DNA of 64,000 nucleotides, from positions 7,936,001 to 8,000,000 of the forward strand of contig NZ_CP109031.1 in the NCBI RefSeq assembly GCF_036226925.1, written 5' to 3'. The notes below the pieces were generated by a model that did no database searches, was not told the origin of the DNA, and saw nothing but the letters and a program-made list of their open reading frames with translations. The DNA comes from Streptomyces sp. NBC_00659. GTDB taxonomy: Bacteria; Actinomycetota; Actinomycetes; Streptomycetales; Streptomycetaceae. Shown here one piece after another: positions 18,098 to 27,463 of this stretch; positions within the stretch are counted from its first letter, which is position 1, and the number at the start of each line of letters is the position of its first letter. The position numbers were made by a program, and so were the translations under genes.

Positions 18098-18290
18098 CTG
18101 CGTTCGGGGCATGTCGAAGCGCAGGATTTGAGGGACGGGCCCTGGTCGCACATGGTCCGGGAGAGGCTGGTGGGCGGGGCGGAACCCGGGTTCCGTGATG
18201 CAATATGACCTGTCCGATGCTGGATTTTACACAGGTCTTTCGCGCCTGCGGGGCGGAGTCCTGAGCGTCGTCGAGCAGTGAGGAGCCGCT

Positions 18291-19601
18291 GTGACCGCAA
18301 GAGTGCCGGACAGCGGGCGAGCCTCTCATCCTGCGAAGGGCGGGGGTGGCCGGGGCGGGGCGATGACCTTGGCGGGGACGCTGGAGGCGGCGGAGTCTGC
18401 GGCGCCGGTGGAGTCGCTCGACGTGGTCGCGCGGATGCTCAAGGAACATCTCGGGGCCGTGTCGGTGTCGTTCCTCATCACCGACTTCACCGGTAGCTCC
18501 GTCGTACGGCTGGGGGCGGCGGGCAGCGTCGATACCGACGAACCCGCACGGCGCATCACGCTGCGGGGCACCCTGTACGACAACGTGATCCGCACCCAGC
18601 GGCCGAGCGTGGAGGACAAGGGCGAGGGCGCGCTGGTGCGGATCGTCGCCCCGGTGACCAATCGTGGGGACGCCATCGGGCTCCTCGAACTGTTCCTGCC
18701 CGCGACTCCGGACGCGGAGGTGATGCAAGAGGTCAGCGAGACCGCGCACGCCCTGGCGTACATCGTCATCGCGAACCGCTCCTTCACCGACGTCTACCAG
18801 TGGGCCCGTCGCACCACCCCGCTGAGCCTGGCCGCCGAGATCCAGCACCGGCTGCTCCCGGCGTCGCTGGCGTGCGAGGCGGCGCAGTTCGCGGTCGCCG
18901 GGGTGCTGGAGCCCGCCGACCATGTCGGAGGTGACACCTTCGACTACGTGATCGACCGGGACACCGTCCAGCTCTCCATCACCGACGCCATGGGGCACGA
19001 CGTCGACGCCGCACTCCTGGCCACCCTCGTGGTCGGGGCCCTGCGCCGGGCACGGCGGGCCGGTGCGAGCCTTGAGGAGCAGGCCCACGAAGCCGACCGT
19101 GCTGTGCGGGAACACGGCCGCGAGGGTTATGTCACCGGCCAGCTGCTGCGGATCAGTCTGCTCGACGGCGGTACCGAGTTCGTCAACGCCGGCCACCCCT
19201 GGCCGCTGCGCATGCGGGACGGCCAGGTACGGGAGATCGTTCCGAAGGTCGATAGGCCGTTCGGCTTCCACGCCCCTCACACCTACCGGGTGCAGTCGCT
19301 GGACCTGCGGCCCGGGGATCGGCTGGTGATGCTGACGGACGGCATGCTGGAGCGCAATGCCAAGACCCTGGATCTGTCGGACCTGATCGTCCGCAGCCGC
19401 GCCCTGCATCCCCGCGAAGCCGCCCGCGCCCTCATCGCCGCGATTGTCGACGCCGGCCATGGTCACCTGGAAGACGACGCGACCGTCATGTGCCTGGACT
19501 GGCACGGCACCGGCCACTCCCAGCGGGACGCCGCTACCGGCGCCGACCTCAGCGACGCCTCCGCACCGTCACGGACGGGACGGACCAGTCCCGGGCGATG
19601 A
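18291..19601 (+). CDS. SpoIIE/PP2C family serine phosphatase with N-terminal GAF-like domain
   Basis: A 436-residue protein. Residues about 40-165 look like a GAF sensor (VSVSFLITDFTGSSVVRL, APVTNRGDAIGLLELFLP). Residues about 180-405 are a PP2C/SpoIIE phosphatase with the metal-binding motifs HVGGDTFDY, SITDAMGHDVDA, FVNAGHPWPL, LVMLTDGMLE and EDDATVMCLDW. Such enzymes dephosphorylate STAS anti-sigma-factor antagonists and so release stress sigma factors. STAS genes lie at 14765 (broken) and 21479 (intact), natural candidate partners. The GTG at 18291 follows GTGAGGAG. The 3' end overlaps an antiparallel 47-codon frame. Confidence 0.93.
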   Translation: MTARVPDSGRASHPAKGGGGRGGAMTLAGTLEAAESAAPVESLDVVARMLKEHLGAVSVSFLITDFTGSSVVRLGAAGSVDTDEPARRITLRGTLYDNVIRTQRPSVEDKGEGALVRIVAPVTNRGDAIGLLELFLPATPDAEVMQEVSETAHALAYIVIANRSFTDVYQWARRTTPLSLAAEIQHRLLPASLACEAAQFAVAGVLEPADHVGGDTFDYVIDRDTVQLSITDAMGHDVDAALLATLVVGALRRARRAGASLEEQAHEADRAVREHGREGYVTGQLLRISLLDGGTEFVNAGHPWPLRMRDGQVREIVPKVDRPFGFHAPHTYRVQSLDLRPGDRLVMLTDGMLERNAKTLDLSDLIVRSRALHPREAARALIAAIVDAGHGHLEDDATVMCLDWHGTGHSQRDAATGADLSDASAPSRTGRTSPGR

Positions 19602-19712
19602 CTCTGGGCGGATGGTGAGGAAGGCGGCGACGCGGTCGCTGTGCTGCGAGTTGAGCAGGCGGACGAGGGGCACCACGGGACCGGCCATCGCCAGGATCAC
19701 GAACGTCTGCAT
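19569..19712 (-). CDS. 47-residue peptide coupled to DUF5994 gene
   Basis: A short frame starting MQTFVILAMAGPVVPLVRLL, then NSQHSDRVAAFLTI and a Pro/Ser-rich end. The ATG at 19712 sits 5 bp after the stop of the DUF5994 gene at 19718, behind a near-perfect GGAGGTGAG ribosome site that overlaps that stop. This is a strong sign of translational coupling. The N-terminal half is hydrophobic enough for one membrane segment. Its 3' end overlaps the phosphatase gene on the other strand. No family recognised. Confidence 0.5.
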   Translation of the reverse strand: MQTFVILAMAGPVVPLVRLLNSQHSDRVAAFLTIRPESSPGTGPSRP

Positions 19713-19717
19713 GATCC

Positions 19718-20323
19718 TCACCTCCCCAGCGGCTGACACGGCAGCGTGGCGGTGGCGAGCGGGATTCGTGGACGTGCGGGAGGTGCGGCCGGACCGCGGA
19801 CCTCATGTCCTCCTTCGGAGTCCCGGACCGCCTCCACGGCCCGGTCGCTCTCGGACACTGTCCGCAGGCGAGCCGCCTCCTCCATCAGTCGGCTCGCGGT
19901 CGACGTGCCCAGGGGGTCGCTCGCGGCGGCCATCAGCCAGGCGGCTGAGACGGGGTCCGTCCGCGGCGGGATCACCAGGAGGTTCCAGCGGCCCATGTGG
20001 TAGGAGAGCAGCAGTAGTTCATGTGGGTCCTGCTCGGCCAGGAAGCAACCCACGTTCACCACATGCCCGGCGACGGGCACCTTGCGCGGGACGACCGGCC
20101 AGTGTGTGGGATTCACCGTCACCCGGGTGATCCGCCCCCACAGCGGATCCAGTACGGCTGTCAGGGCGGGGAGTTCCGCCCCGAGAACGCGGGCGCGGGG
20201 CCACCATGCGCCGTCCAGCAGGGCCGGAGCAGGACCGATGGGAGCGAGCGAGAGACGGACAGAGGACGAGGAGGACCGGTCTTCGACTTCGGGTGTCGGC
20301 GAGAGGGAAACGGCCGCAGTCAT
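19718..20323 (-). CDS. DUF5994 family protein (copy C)
   Basis: A 201-residue paralogue of the protein at 7026. It shares LLDGAWWPRARVL, LPALTAVLDPLWGRITRVTVNP, HWPVVPRKVPVAGHVV and LLLSYHMGRWNLLVIPPRTDP. The ATG at 20323 is placed like that of copy A, with a similar leader in which a GGAGTACGGTGAA box lies about 103 bp upstream. The C-terminal tail is more variable (Pro/Ala-rich). A 47-codon frame follows immediately. Function unknown; shared upstream sequence suggests co-regulation with copy A. Confidence 0.87.
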   Translation of the reverse strand: MTAAVSLSPTPEVEDRSSSSSVRLSLAPIGPAPALLDGAWWPRARVLGAELPALTAVLDPLWGRITRVTVNPTHWPVVPRKVPVAGHVVNVGCFLAEQDPHELLLLSYHMGRWNLLVIPPRTDPVSAAWLMAAASDPLGTSTASRLMEEAARLRTVSESDRAVEAVRDSEGGHEVRGPAAPPARPRIPLATATLPCQPLGR

Positions 20324-20425
20324 GACGCGAACCCTGCCCCGGGCCGCTTGTTGACCGGCCCGGCATATTGAATCGCCGAAAACGACACGAGCGTGGAAGC
20401 CGGTGCGCAAGAAATCCTCGGTGAT

Positions 20426-20438
20426 TTCACCGTACTCC
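20426..20438 (-). promoter_or_regulatory. GGAGTACGGTGAA box upstream of DUF5994 copy C
   Basis: This is a third identical copy of the 13-bp box found at 7713-7725 and 7765-7777. It lies at nearly the same distance from the DUF5994 start as in copy A. Role unknown. Confidence 0.5.
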
Positions 20439-20634
20439 TCGGACCAGCCGAACGGACCGTACGCTCGACCCGTCCCGTGTCGAAGTGTCTTGTCCACGGC
20501 GTGCATCGCAGGGCGGCGAATCGGGCGGGCCGCCGCAGGTGACCACGACCGAGGCGCTGACGGAGGAACGGATCTCCGAACCGGCCCGTCCGTCGGTCGG
20601 TGTCAGGCGTGGCGTGGTCTGTCCGTCGGCGCCG

Positions 20635-20840
20635 TCATGATCGATTCCGCTGCTGGTTGTGTGGACTCCGGAGGGACGACTGCCCGATCCCAGCGGCCCC
20701 TGCCAGGTGTGAGCGGGACGACCGTGTGCATACGTCCACCACACCGATCCGGGCACCATGCAGGGCTGCCGGCTCGGCGACCAGCACCTGGATGCGGGCC
20801 GACCGGCTGTGGGGCCTCACCCAGGCCACCGCGTCCAGGC
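20635..20840 (-). pseudogene. GAF-ANTAR gene remnant (N-terminal end)
   Basis: The segment RSARIQVLVAEPAALHGARI followed by GVVDVCTRSSRSHLAGAAG matches the start of the intact GAF-ANTAR protein at 13600 (RSARIQALVAEQAALRGARV, GVLDVCTAAVAALPVGGAG), then runs into a stop at 20635. The sensor and ANTAR domains are gone. It follows the GNAT gene exactly as in the other cassette copy. Confidence 0.65.
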
Positions 20841-21482
20841 ATCGTGCGCAAGTCCCCCCGGCCTCAGGGAGGTTGGTTTGCCGACGGGAAGGATCAGCAC
20901 CCGGAGCCGCGTGGCGCCGGTCGGCTTCCAGAACGTTCCCACGTCCAGCCATCCCCAGGAACGGAGCGTGTTGAAGGTGGGGTGATCGGCCCGGTCCACC
21001 AGGGTGGCGCCGAATGACGCCTGGTGGTCGGCCAGCAGCCGCTCCTGCAACCGGAGAGCCACGTGCGCGTCCTGCGGGTGAGGGGGGATCAGAATGTCGG
21101 TGATCACGAAGATGCCGTCGGCCGCTGCGAGTTGTTCGACGCCGCGCGGTAGGGCTCGGTCGAACCCGATCCGCCCGAAGACGTTGCTGAGCATCGGGAA
21201 TCCGAAAGCACATCCCACCAGTCCGTCCGTCTCCGCGATCACCATCGCGAAGCCCGGTTGCCGGATGTCGGCTGTGAGACGGTTCAGAAACTGCCGACGG
21301 CTGGGACGGCAGTACGCATCAGGGCGCGATGATGTCTCGTGGGAGTCCACATACAGATCCGTCAGCTTCCCGCTCAGGTCCTGTGCCAGCCCGCGGTTCA
21401 CCCGACGTAACCGGACCGCTTCCACAGTGGATTCGCAGCCACGGGGCTTTCGTGGCTGCCCCCGCCCCGCCCAGGCCGTCAC
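20817..21482 (-). CDS. GNAT-like acetyltransferase family protein
   Basis: A 221-residue protein. A GNAT-type core runs from about residue 75 (FAMVIAETDGLVGCAFGFPM) through FVITDILIPPHPQDAHVALRLQ, a plausible beta4/alpha3 acetyl-CoA region though without a canonical Q/RxxGxG/A loop, to LRSWGWLDVGTFW. The substrate is unknown. The GTG at 21482 overlaps the TGA of the STAS gene (GTGA), so the two are translationally coupled. A C-terminal fragment of a paralogue lies at 14415. Poor conservation of the acetyl-CoA loop leaves room for a non-catalytic binding role. Confidence 0.6.
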   Translation of the reverse strand: MTAWAGRGQPRKPRGCESTVEAVRLRRVNRGLAQDLSGKLTDLYVDSHETSSRPDAYCRPSRRQFLNRLTADIRQPGFAMVIAETDGLVGCAFGFPMLSNVFGRIGFDRALPRGVEQLAAADGIFVITDILIPPHPQDAHVALRLQERLLADHQASFGATLVDRADHPTFNTLRSWGWLDVGTFWKPTGATRLRVLILPVGKPTSLRPGGLAHDAWTRWPG

Positions 21483-21904
21483 GGCGCATCACCCGAGAGC
21501 ACAGAGGCAAGCGGAACAGCCCGGCGCCGCGGGGTCTGGGCGGCTGGGGCCGGGACATCCCCGAGCGGAGGTGACAGATGCCCGAGCGGATCGTCGAGGA
21601 GCAGGAACCCGGAGCCGGTGAGGTCGAGGATCAGGCCCAGTGTCGGCGGCGGGTGGTGCAGTCGCAGGGTCCCGCCGGCCTCGGTGGTCTGCTGCGCGGC
21701 GTGGAGGAAGACGTTGAGGCCGGTGCAGTCGCAGAAGGTGACAGGGGTGAGGTCGATGTCGATGGTGCGGATGCCGTCGCTCAGACATCGCGCCAGTGCC
21801 GTGCGTACCAGCGGGGCCGATTCCAGGTCGATCTCACCGGCCAGGGTGATCAGTGCCCGCTTCCCTCGGTCACGGCGGTAGACGGCGAGCTGCGGTCGGG
21901 GCAT
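21479..21904 (-). CDS. STAS-domain anti-sigma-factor antagonist
   Basis: A 141-residue protein from the ATG at 21904. The STAS domain (about 8-105) has RALITLAGEIDLESAPLV, GIRTIDIDLTPVTFCDCTGLN and VFLHAAQQTTEAGGTLRL. At the usual phosphorylated Ser it has CDCTG, so Thr would be the acceptor. A Pro-rich tail of about 30 residues follows. By analogy with SpoIIAA/RsbV it binds an anti-sigma kinase when dephosphorylated. The SpoIIE-type phosphatase at 18291 is a possible activator. It is translationally coupled to the downstream GNAT gene. Its paralogue at 14765 is frameshifted. Confidence 0.85.
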   Translation of the reverse strand: MPRPQLAVYRRDRGKRALITLAGEIDLESAPLVRTALARCLSDGIRTIDIDLTPVTFCDCTGLNVFLHAAQQTTEAGGTLRLHHPPPTLGLILDLTGSGFLLLDDPLGHLSPPLGDVPAPAAQTPRRRAVPLASVLSGDAP

Positions 21905-22110
21905 GATGCCTCGATTCGGTGGACCATCCGGCAGCGGACGGGGTGACGCCGGGGATCCCGGCCCCCATGGCGCGCTGCCGGCAGGGCGTACGGTCGGCGG
22001 AGCAACGGCCGGTCCGACAGCACACCGGACCCGCCCGGTTCCTCCAGGGATGCGCCGGGTCACAGACGAAGAGTCCGCTCCCTGCAGCCATCTGTGTCGA
22101 GCAACGACAA

Positions 22111-22149
22111 GCCGCCAGGGTCTGGGACGCCCGGACAGCAGCATAGTCC
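22111..22149 (-). repeat. Duplicated upstream element (copy 2)
   Basis: This matches 15456-15494 over about 39 bp, including GGGTCTGGGACG and GCAGCATAGTCC. It lies about 200 bp upstream of the intact STAS gene, at about the same distance as copy 1 from the broken one, which supports a conserved promoter (TATGCT on the reverse strand). Confidence 0.6.
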
Positions 22150-22291
22150 TCGACCCGGTCCGGCGGACGCCCGGCAGCCGTCCGTTCCTCGTACCAGGGC
22201 GACGCCTGGACATGATGCCGCGCGAGTACATCCGTGCCCTGCGTGATCCTTGGGCAGGCAGCGCGAAACACGGTGACCACCGCGGGCCGGG

Positions 22292-22489
22292 GTGACGGAC
22301 CGTGCACCACACAAGGAGGCGGCCAGGGGATCCACTGCCCCCGACGCTTGGCGCCGCCTGGTCGGCCACCTGCTCCGCGCCTTCGCCACCCCCGACACCG
22401 AAGCCCCGCCCCTGTCGCCAGCTCCGGCACCCACCGTCATGTACCGCGCGATGATCCGCCTCGCCCGCCCCGGAGCCGGCACCTCCTGA
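22292..22489 (+). CDS. Small protein of unknown function (65 residues)
   Basis: A 65-codon frame starting GTG at 22292 with a weak GGGG site. The middle reads WRRLVGHLLRAFATPDTEAP and the end VMYRAMIRLARPGAGTS. Base composition fits coding DNA, with high GC at third positions. The hydrophobic-basic helix pattern suggests a small peripheral-membrane or RNA-associated protein, but no family is recognised. It faces the acetyl-CoA synthetase gene tail to tail. A chance frame cannot be excluded. Confidence 0.4.
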   Translation: MTDRAPHKEAARGSTAPDAWRRLVGHLLRAFATPDTEAPPLSPAPAPTVMYRAMIRLARPGAGTS

Positions 22490-22516
22490 ATCACGCGGCA
22501 CCGGCCCCGGTGCTGG

Positions 22517-22611
22517 TCACGCGGCCTGGGGCGAGCCGTCCTGGCCGGGGTCGAGATTGGTGAAGTCGACATCCAGGTGCGGCTGGTACGACGGCACGTA
22601 GTCGCACCCCA

Positions 22612-22612
<1 letters not shown>
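22517..22612 (-). CDS. 31-residue frame coupled to acs
   Basis: The ATG at 22612 overlaps the acs stop codon (TGATG) and opens a short acidic peptide with YVPSYQPHLDVDFTNL. The overlap is typical of coupled genes, but such a short frame can arise by chance and no family is recognised. Confidence 0.25.
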
Positions 22613-24606
<1,994 letters not shown>

Positions 24607-24663
24607 TCTCTTTCTCCGGCCGTGACCCAGGGCTGACCTCCTGGGACCGGGTACCGCTCATTG

Positions 24664-25701
24664 TCAGGAGGTCACGAGTTCGGGGTGCGAGATGTCGGCT
24701 GTCTCGGAGCCGGTCGTGGCTTTGGACCCGGGCGCCGTGGTGCGCCTGCCCTGTCGGTCGGCGAGGAGCACGAAGGTGACCCCGATGACGACCCAGGCCG
24801 TGAGGACCATGGCGGGGAGGCCTGCGCCCGTCCCGCCGAAGAAGGCGTTGGTGCGCAGCAGGCTGCCGGAGGCGCCCGGCGGGAGCAGTTGGCCGATGGT
24901 GGCCCATCCGTCGGGGAGCCAGTGGGGGCCGGTGGTCAGGCCGGACAGGGGGTTGCCGAGCAGCATCATGAGGGCGCCGCCGAGGGCGAAGCCGGCCATG
25001 CCGAGGAAGGCCTGGAGGCCGAGCAGGGTCGTGGACATGGCTGCCATACCGAGGACGACGCCCAGGGCGGTGAGTCCGTAGTTGCCGTCGATCGAATGCG
25101 TGCCGAACTGGAGGACGGCGGCTACGGCGGCGCCCGCGACGACCGAGAACAGCAGGGCTCCCGTCAGCCGGATCCGCAGCCCGCGGTGGCCGGGGAAGAC
25201 GCCGCTGAGGATCAGGGCGGGGAAGATCCCGCCGAAGATCATGGGCATGAGTGCCGCGGTCAGGCCCGCGCCCCGAGGGTCGTCGTCGGTGAACGGCACC
25301 AGGTCGTGGACGGTGGCCTGTGTCTTGTTCTGCTCGGCGACGCCGTTGCCGAGTGCCGTGAGGGCGCCGGTGGCTGAGGGGCCACCGGCGGTGGCGGTGT
25401 AGACGTCGACTCCGTGAGCGGTGACCGCGAGGCCGCCCGCGATGTCCTTGTTCTTGACGGCCGTCTTGACGGCGTCAGAGGTCTTGTAGAGGCGGACGTC
25501 CCATGCCGGTCCGTCGACGTTCTCCTGGATCGCCTCGGCTGCCTGCCGGGGCCCGGTGACGCCGATGGGCACGTGGTGCGGACCGCTGTGGAGCGAGGGC
25601 AGCGCGAAGGCGCACAGCATCGCGGCGATCAGGGCGGCCAGTCCGAGGACGACCAGGGTCAGCTTGCGTCCCGTACCGGGCGGGGTGGCGTGGTGCGACA
25701 T
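24664..25701 (-). CDS. ABC-2/YhgE-like membrane protein
   Basis: A 345-residue membrane protein. An N-terminal helix (LTLVVLGLAALIAAMLCAFAL) is followed by an extracytoplasmic domain of about 120 residues (VPIGVTGPRQAAEAI, then AVKNKDIAGGLAV). About five further helices are packed in the C-terminal half (e.g. IFGGIFPALILSGVF and LFSVVAGAAVAAVL). This is the layout of ABC-2-type permeases and of the YhgE/Pip group. No ATPase gene is adjacent, so it may act without one or with a distant partner. Start at 25701 (MSHHATPPG) with AGAAAGTT upstream. Substrate unknown. Confidence 0.75.
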   Translation of the reverse strand: MSHHATPPGTGRKLTLVVLGLAALIAAMLCAFALPSLHSGPHHVPIGVTGPRQAAEAIQENVDGPAWDVRLYKTSDAVKTAVKNKDIAGGLAVTAHGVDVYTATAGGPSATGALTALGNGVAEQNKTQATVHDLVPFTDDDPRGAGLTAALMPMIFGGIFPALILSGVFPGHRGLRIRLTGALLFSVVAGAAVAAVLQFGTHSIDGNYGLTALGVVLGMAAMSTTLLGLQAFLGMAGFALGGALMMLLGNPLSGLTTGPHWLPDGWATIGQLLPPGASGSLLRTNAFFGGTGAGLPAMVLTAWVVIGVTFVLLADRQGRRTTAPGSKATTGSETADISHPELVTS

Positions 25702-25969
25702 GGTGGGAACTTTCTTTGCTGGGTACCGCCCGCCGCAGGGGTTGGCCCCTTGCCGGCTGGGGTGGTGGAGACAGTCGGCCGGGCGTCGAGAGCCGGGAGC
25801 GTTTGCGCCGGAGCTCGGATGCGAGTCGCTCTGGGGCGCCGGGCGGCCGGGGCCTGCTTCAGAGGGCGGTCCTATGGCCTCGATGAGTGCCGAGCTGCCC
25901 GACGTCCGGCCGATGACGTGGGTTCGCCGACGGCCGATGTCAGCCGGCGGCGAGCGTCACCCGCGTCTG

Positions 25970-26668
25970 TCAGGCCTGGGCTGCGGCCGCGGCGACGATC
26001 CAGTTCCTGAACTCCACGGCGTAGTGGCGCAGGTGGTGGTCGAGGACGTCCTGCGGGCAGGACGTGGGGAAGTAGACCGTGAGGTTCGCGGTGAACCCGT
26101 CGGCGGTGTCGCCGAACTGGATCAGCGCCCGCCCGACGACGGTGCCGTCCTCCAGGAACAGGTTCGAGGACATCTTGCGCGGATACTCCGACTCCGGAAG
26201 GAGCTCGTCCGCCTCGGCGGCCCACGCCATCGCGTCCGTCCCCCAGCCGCCCATGTAGAACGAGCAGACGTGCGGGCCGATGTTCTCCACCACGCGCGCG
26301 CCGATGGCGTCCGTGCCCATCGCGTAGTGCTCGGGGTGCGCGGCGAGCAGCGGCCGGTCGTCGTCGGCCGCGAAGGCGGCGTCCATCCATGTCAGGAACT
26401 CGGCCGAGGTCAGACCACGCGCCGAGAGCACAGTCGTACCCGCGTTGAAGGCGCCGTCGGAGGTGCGCGCGCACTCGCGCAGGAAGGCGTTCCCTTCCTC
26501 GATGTCCGCGGCCAGGAGATCGAGCAGACCCTGTCGGCCCAGTCGCGTCCTGAAGCGGTCCAGAGCGCGGCGCGCGTAGAACAGCTCGAAGTCGTCGATG
26601 CTCCCGGAGCCGGTGGGCCCCGACTCGAGCGTCACGGTCACAGCCGGGAAAGTCCGGTCGTCGGTCAT
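25970..26668 (-). CDS. Conserved protein of unknown function, TetR-controlled
   Basis: A 232-residue soluble protein from the ATG at 26668, which follows GGAGGTACGACC. I recognise no family with certainty. Its C-terminal half reads HVCSFYMGGWGTDAMAWAAE, then SEYPRKMSSNLFLEDGTVVG and FTANLTVYFPTSC, a beta-rich pattern that could be a substrate-binding or SnoaL/NTF2-like fold. It is divergent from a TetR regulator gene, and a perfect 26-bp palindrome in the shared 5' region ends about 18 bp before its start. It is therefore very likely the regulator's target. Such pairs often encode enzymes that detoxify or modify the regulator's ligand. Confidence 0.7.
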   Translation of the reverse strand: MTDDRTFPAVTVTLESGPTGSGSIDDFELFYARRALDRFRTRLGRQGLLDLLAADIEEGNAFLRECARTSDGAFNAGTTVLSARGLTSAEFLTWMDAAFAADDDRPLLAAHPEHYAMGTDAIGARVVENIGPHVCSFYMGGWGTDAMAWAAEADELLPESEYPRKMSSNLFLEDGTVVGRALIQFGDTADGFTANLTVYFPTSCPQDVLDHHLRHYAVEFRNWIVAAAAAQA

Positions 26669-26686
26669 GGTCGTACCTCCAGAATA

Positions 26687-26712
26687 ATGCGAATGTGAAT
26701 TCACATTCGCAT
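26687..26712. promoter_or_regulatory. Perfect 26-bp palindrome, TetR operator
   Basis: The half-site ATGCGAATGTGAA is followed directly by its exact reverse complement, with no spacer. It lies between the divergent unknown gene (start 26668) and the TetR gene (start about 26786). Size and symmetry are those of TetR-family operators. An AT-rich site like this in a GC-rich genome is very unlikely to be chance. Confidence 0.85.
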
Positions 26713-26785
26713 CACGAGGGTACGCGGGGAGGTGCACCACTTGTCAAGAGCCGCGATGGAGACCGCCGCCGATACGATGCGGGGC

Positions 26786-27436
26786 ATGACCGACGAGCAC
26801 GACCGCCCGACGCCTTACAGGGAGCCCCGGCAGGCGCGCAGCGCGGCGACGCTGGCTCGCGTGCTGCAGGCGGCCGAGGACGTGGTCGGCTCGTCCGGCC
26901 TGGACGAGATGACGATCTCCGGCGTCGCGGAACGAGCCGGCGTCTCGGTCGGCACGATCTACCGCCGCTTCGAGGACAAAGAGCAGCTGATCAACGCGCT
27001 GACGGAGCGGATGCTGGACCGGCGCGAGGAGTACGTGGCCGAGCGGCTCCGCACGGCCGAACCGTCACTCTCCGGCGTCCTGGACGCCTACGCGCACGCC
27101 CTGCTGCAGTCCTTCGCCGACAGCACCAGTCTGTTCCCCGAGCTGCTGCGCGTACGCGGGACGAAGTCCCTGGAGCGCGGCGCCCGCACCATCACCGCGG
27201 TCCACCGTCTTCTGCTCGAAGGGGCGGCTCCCTACACGGACCAGATCCGCCGCTCCGACCCGCAGGCGGCGCTCGACACTGCCGCCCGCGCCATCCTCGG
27301 CGCCTGCTTCCACAACTCCGTACGGCCCGACCCGGCGACCGGCGAAGTGGCCCAACGCCGCTACGCGGACGAACTCAGCGACATGGCGATCGCCTACCTC
27401 CTCACACCCGGCCGCCGGGACACCACTCACGCCTGA
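26786..27436 (+). CDS. TetR/AcrR family transcriptional regulator
   Basis: A 216-residue regulator from the ATG at 26786 (MTDEHDRPTPYREPRQ). The N-terminal HTH (about 15-65) has ATLARVLQAAEDVVGSSG, MTISGVAERAGVSVGTIYRRF and EDKEQLINAL, as in AcrR-type repressors. The C-terminal ligand-binding part is variable (HALLQSFADSTSLFPELLR). In-frame upstream starts (GTG 26732, ATG 26756, ATG 26777) exist, but the family usually begins shortly before the HTH. It probably represses itself and the divergent gene through the palindrome at 26687-26712. Ligand unknown. Confidence 0.93.
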   Translation: MTDEHDRPTPYREPRQARSAATLARVLQAAEDVVGSSGLDEMTISGVAERAGVSVGTIYRRFEDKEQLINALTERMLDRREEYVAERLRTAEPSLSGVLDAYAHALLQSFADSTSLFPELLRVRGTKSLERGARTITAVHRLLLEGAAPYTDQIRRSDPQAALDTAARAILGACFHNSVRPDPATGEVAQRRYADELSDMAIAYLLTPGRRDTTHA

Positions 27437-27463
27437 GCCGCCCGTTTTCTGCCGAGCCAGGTC

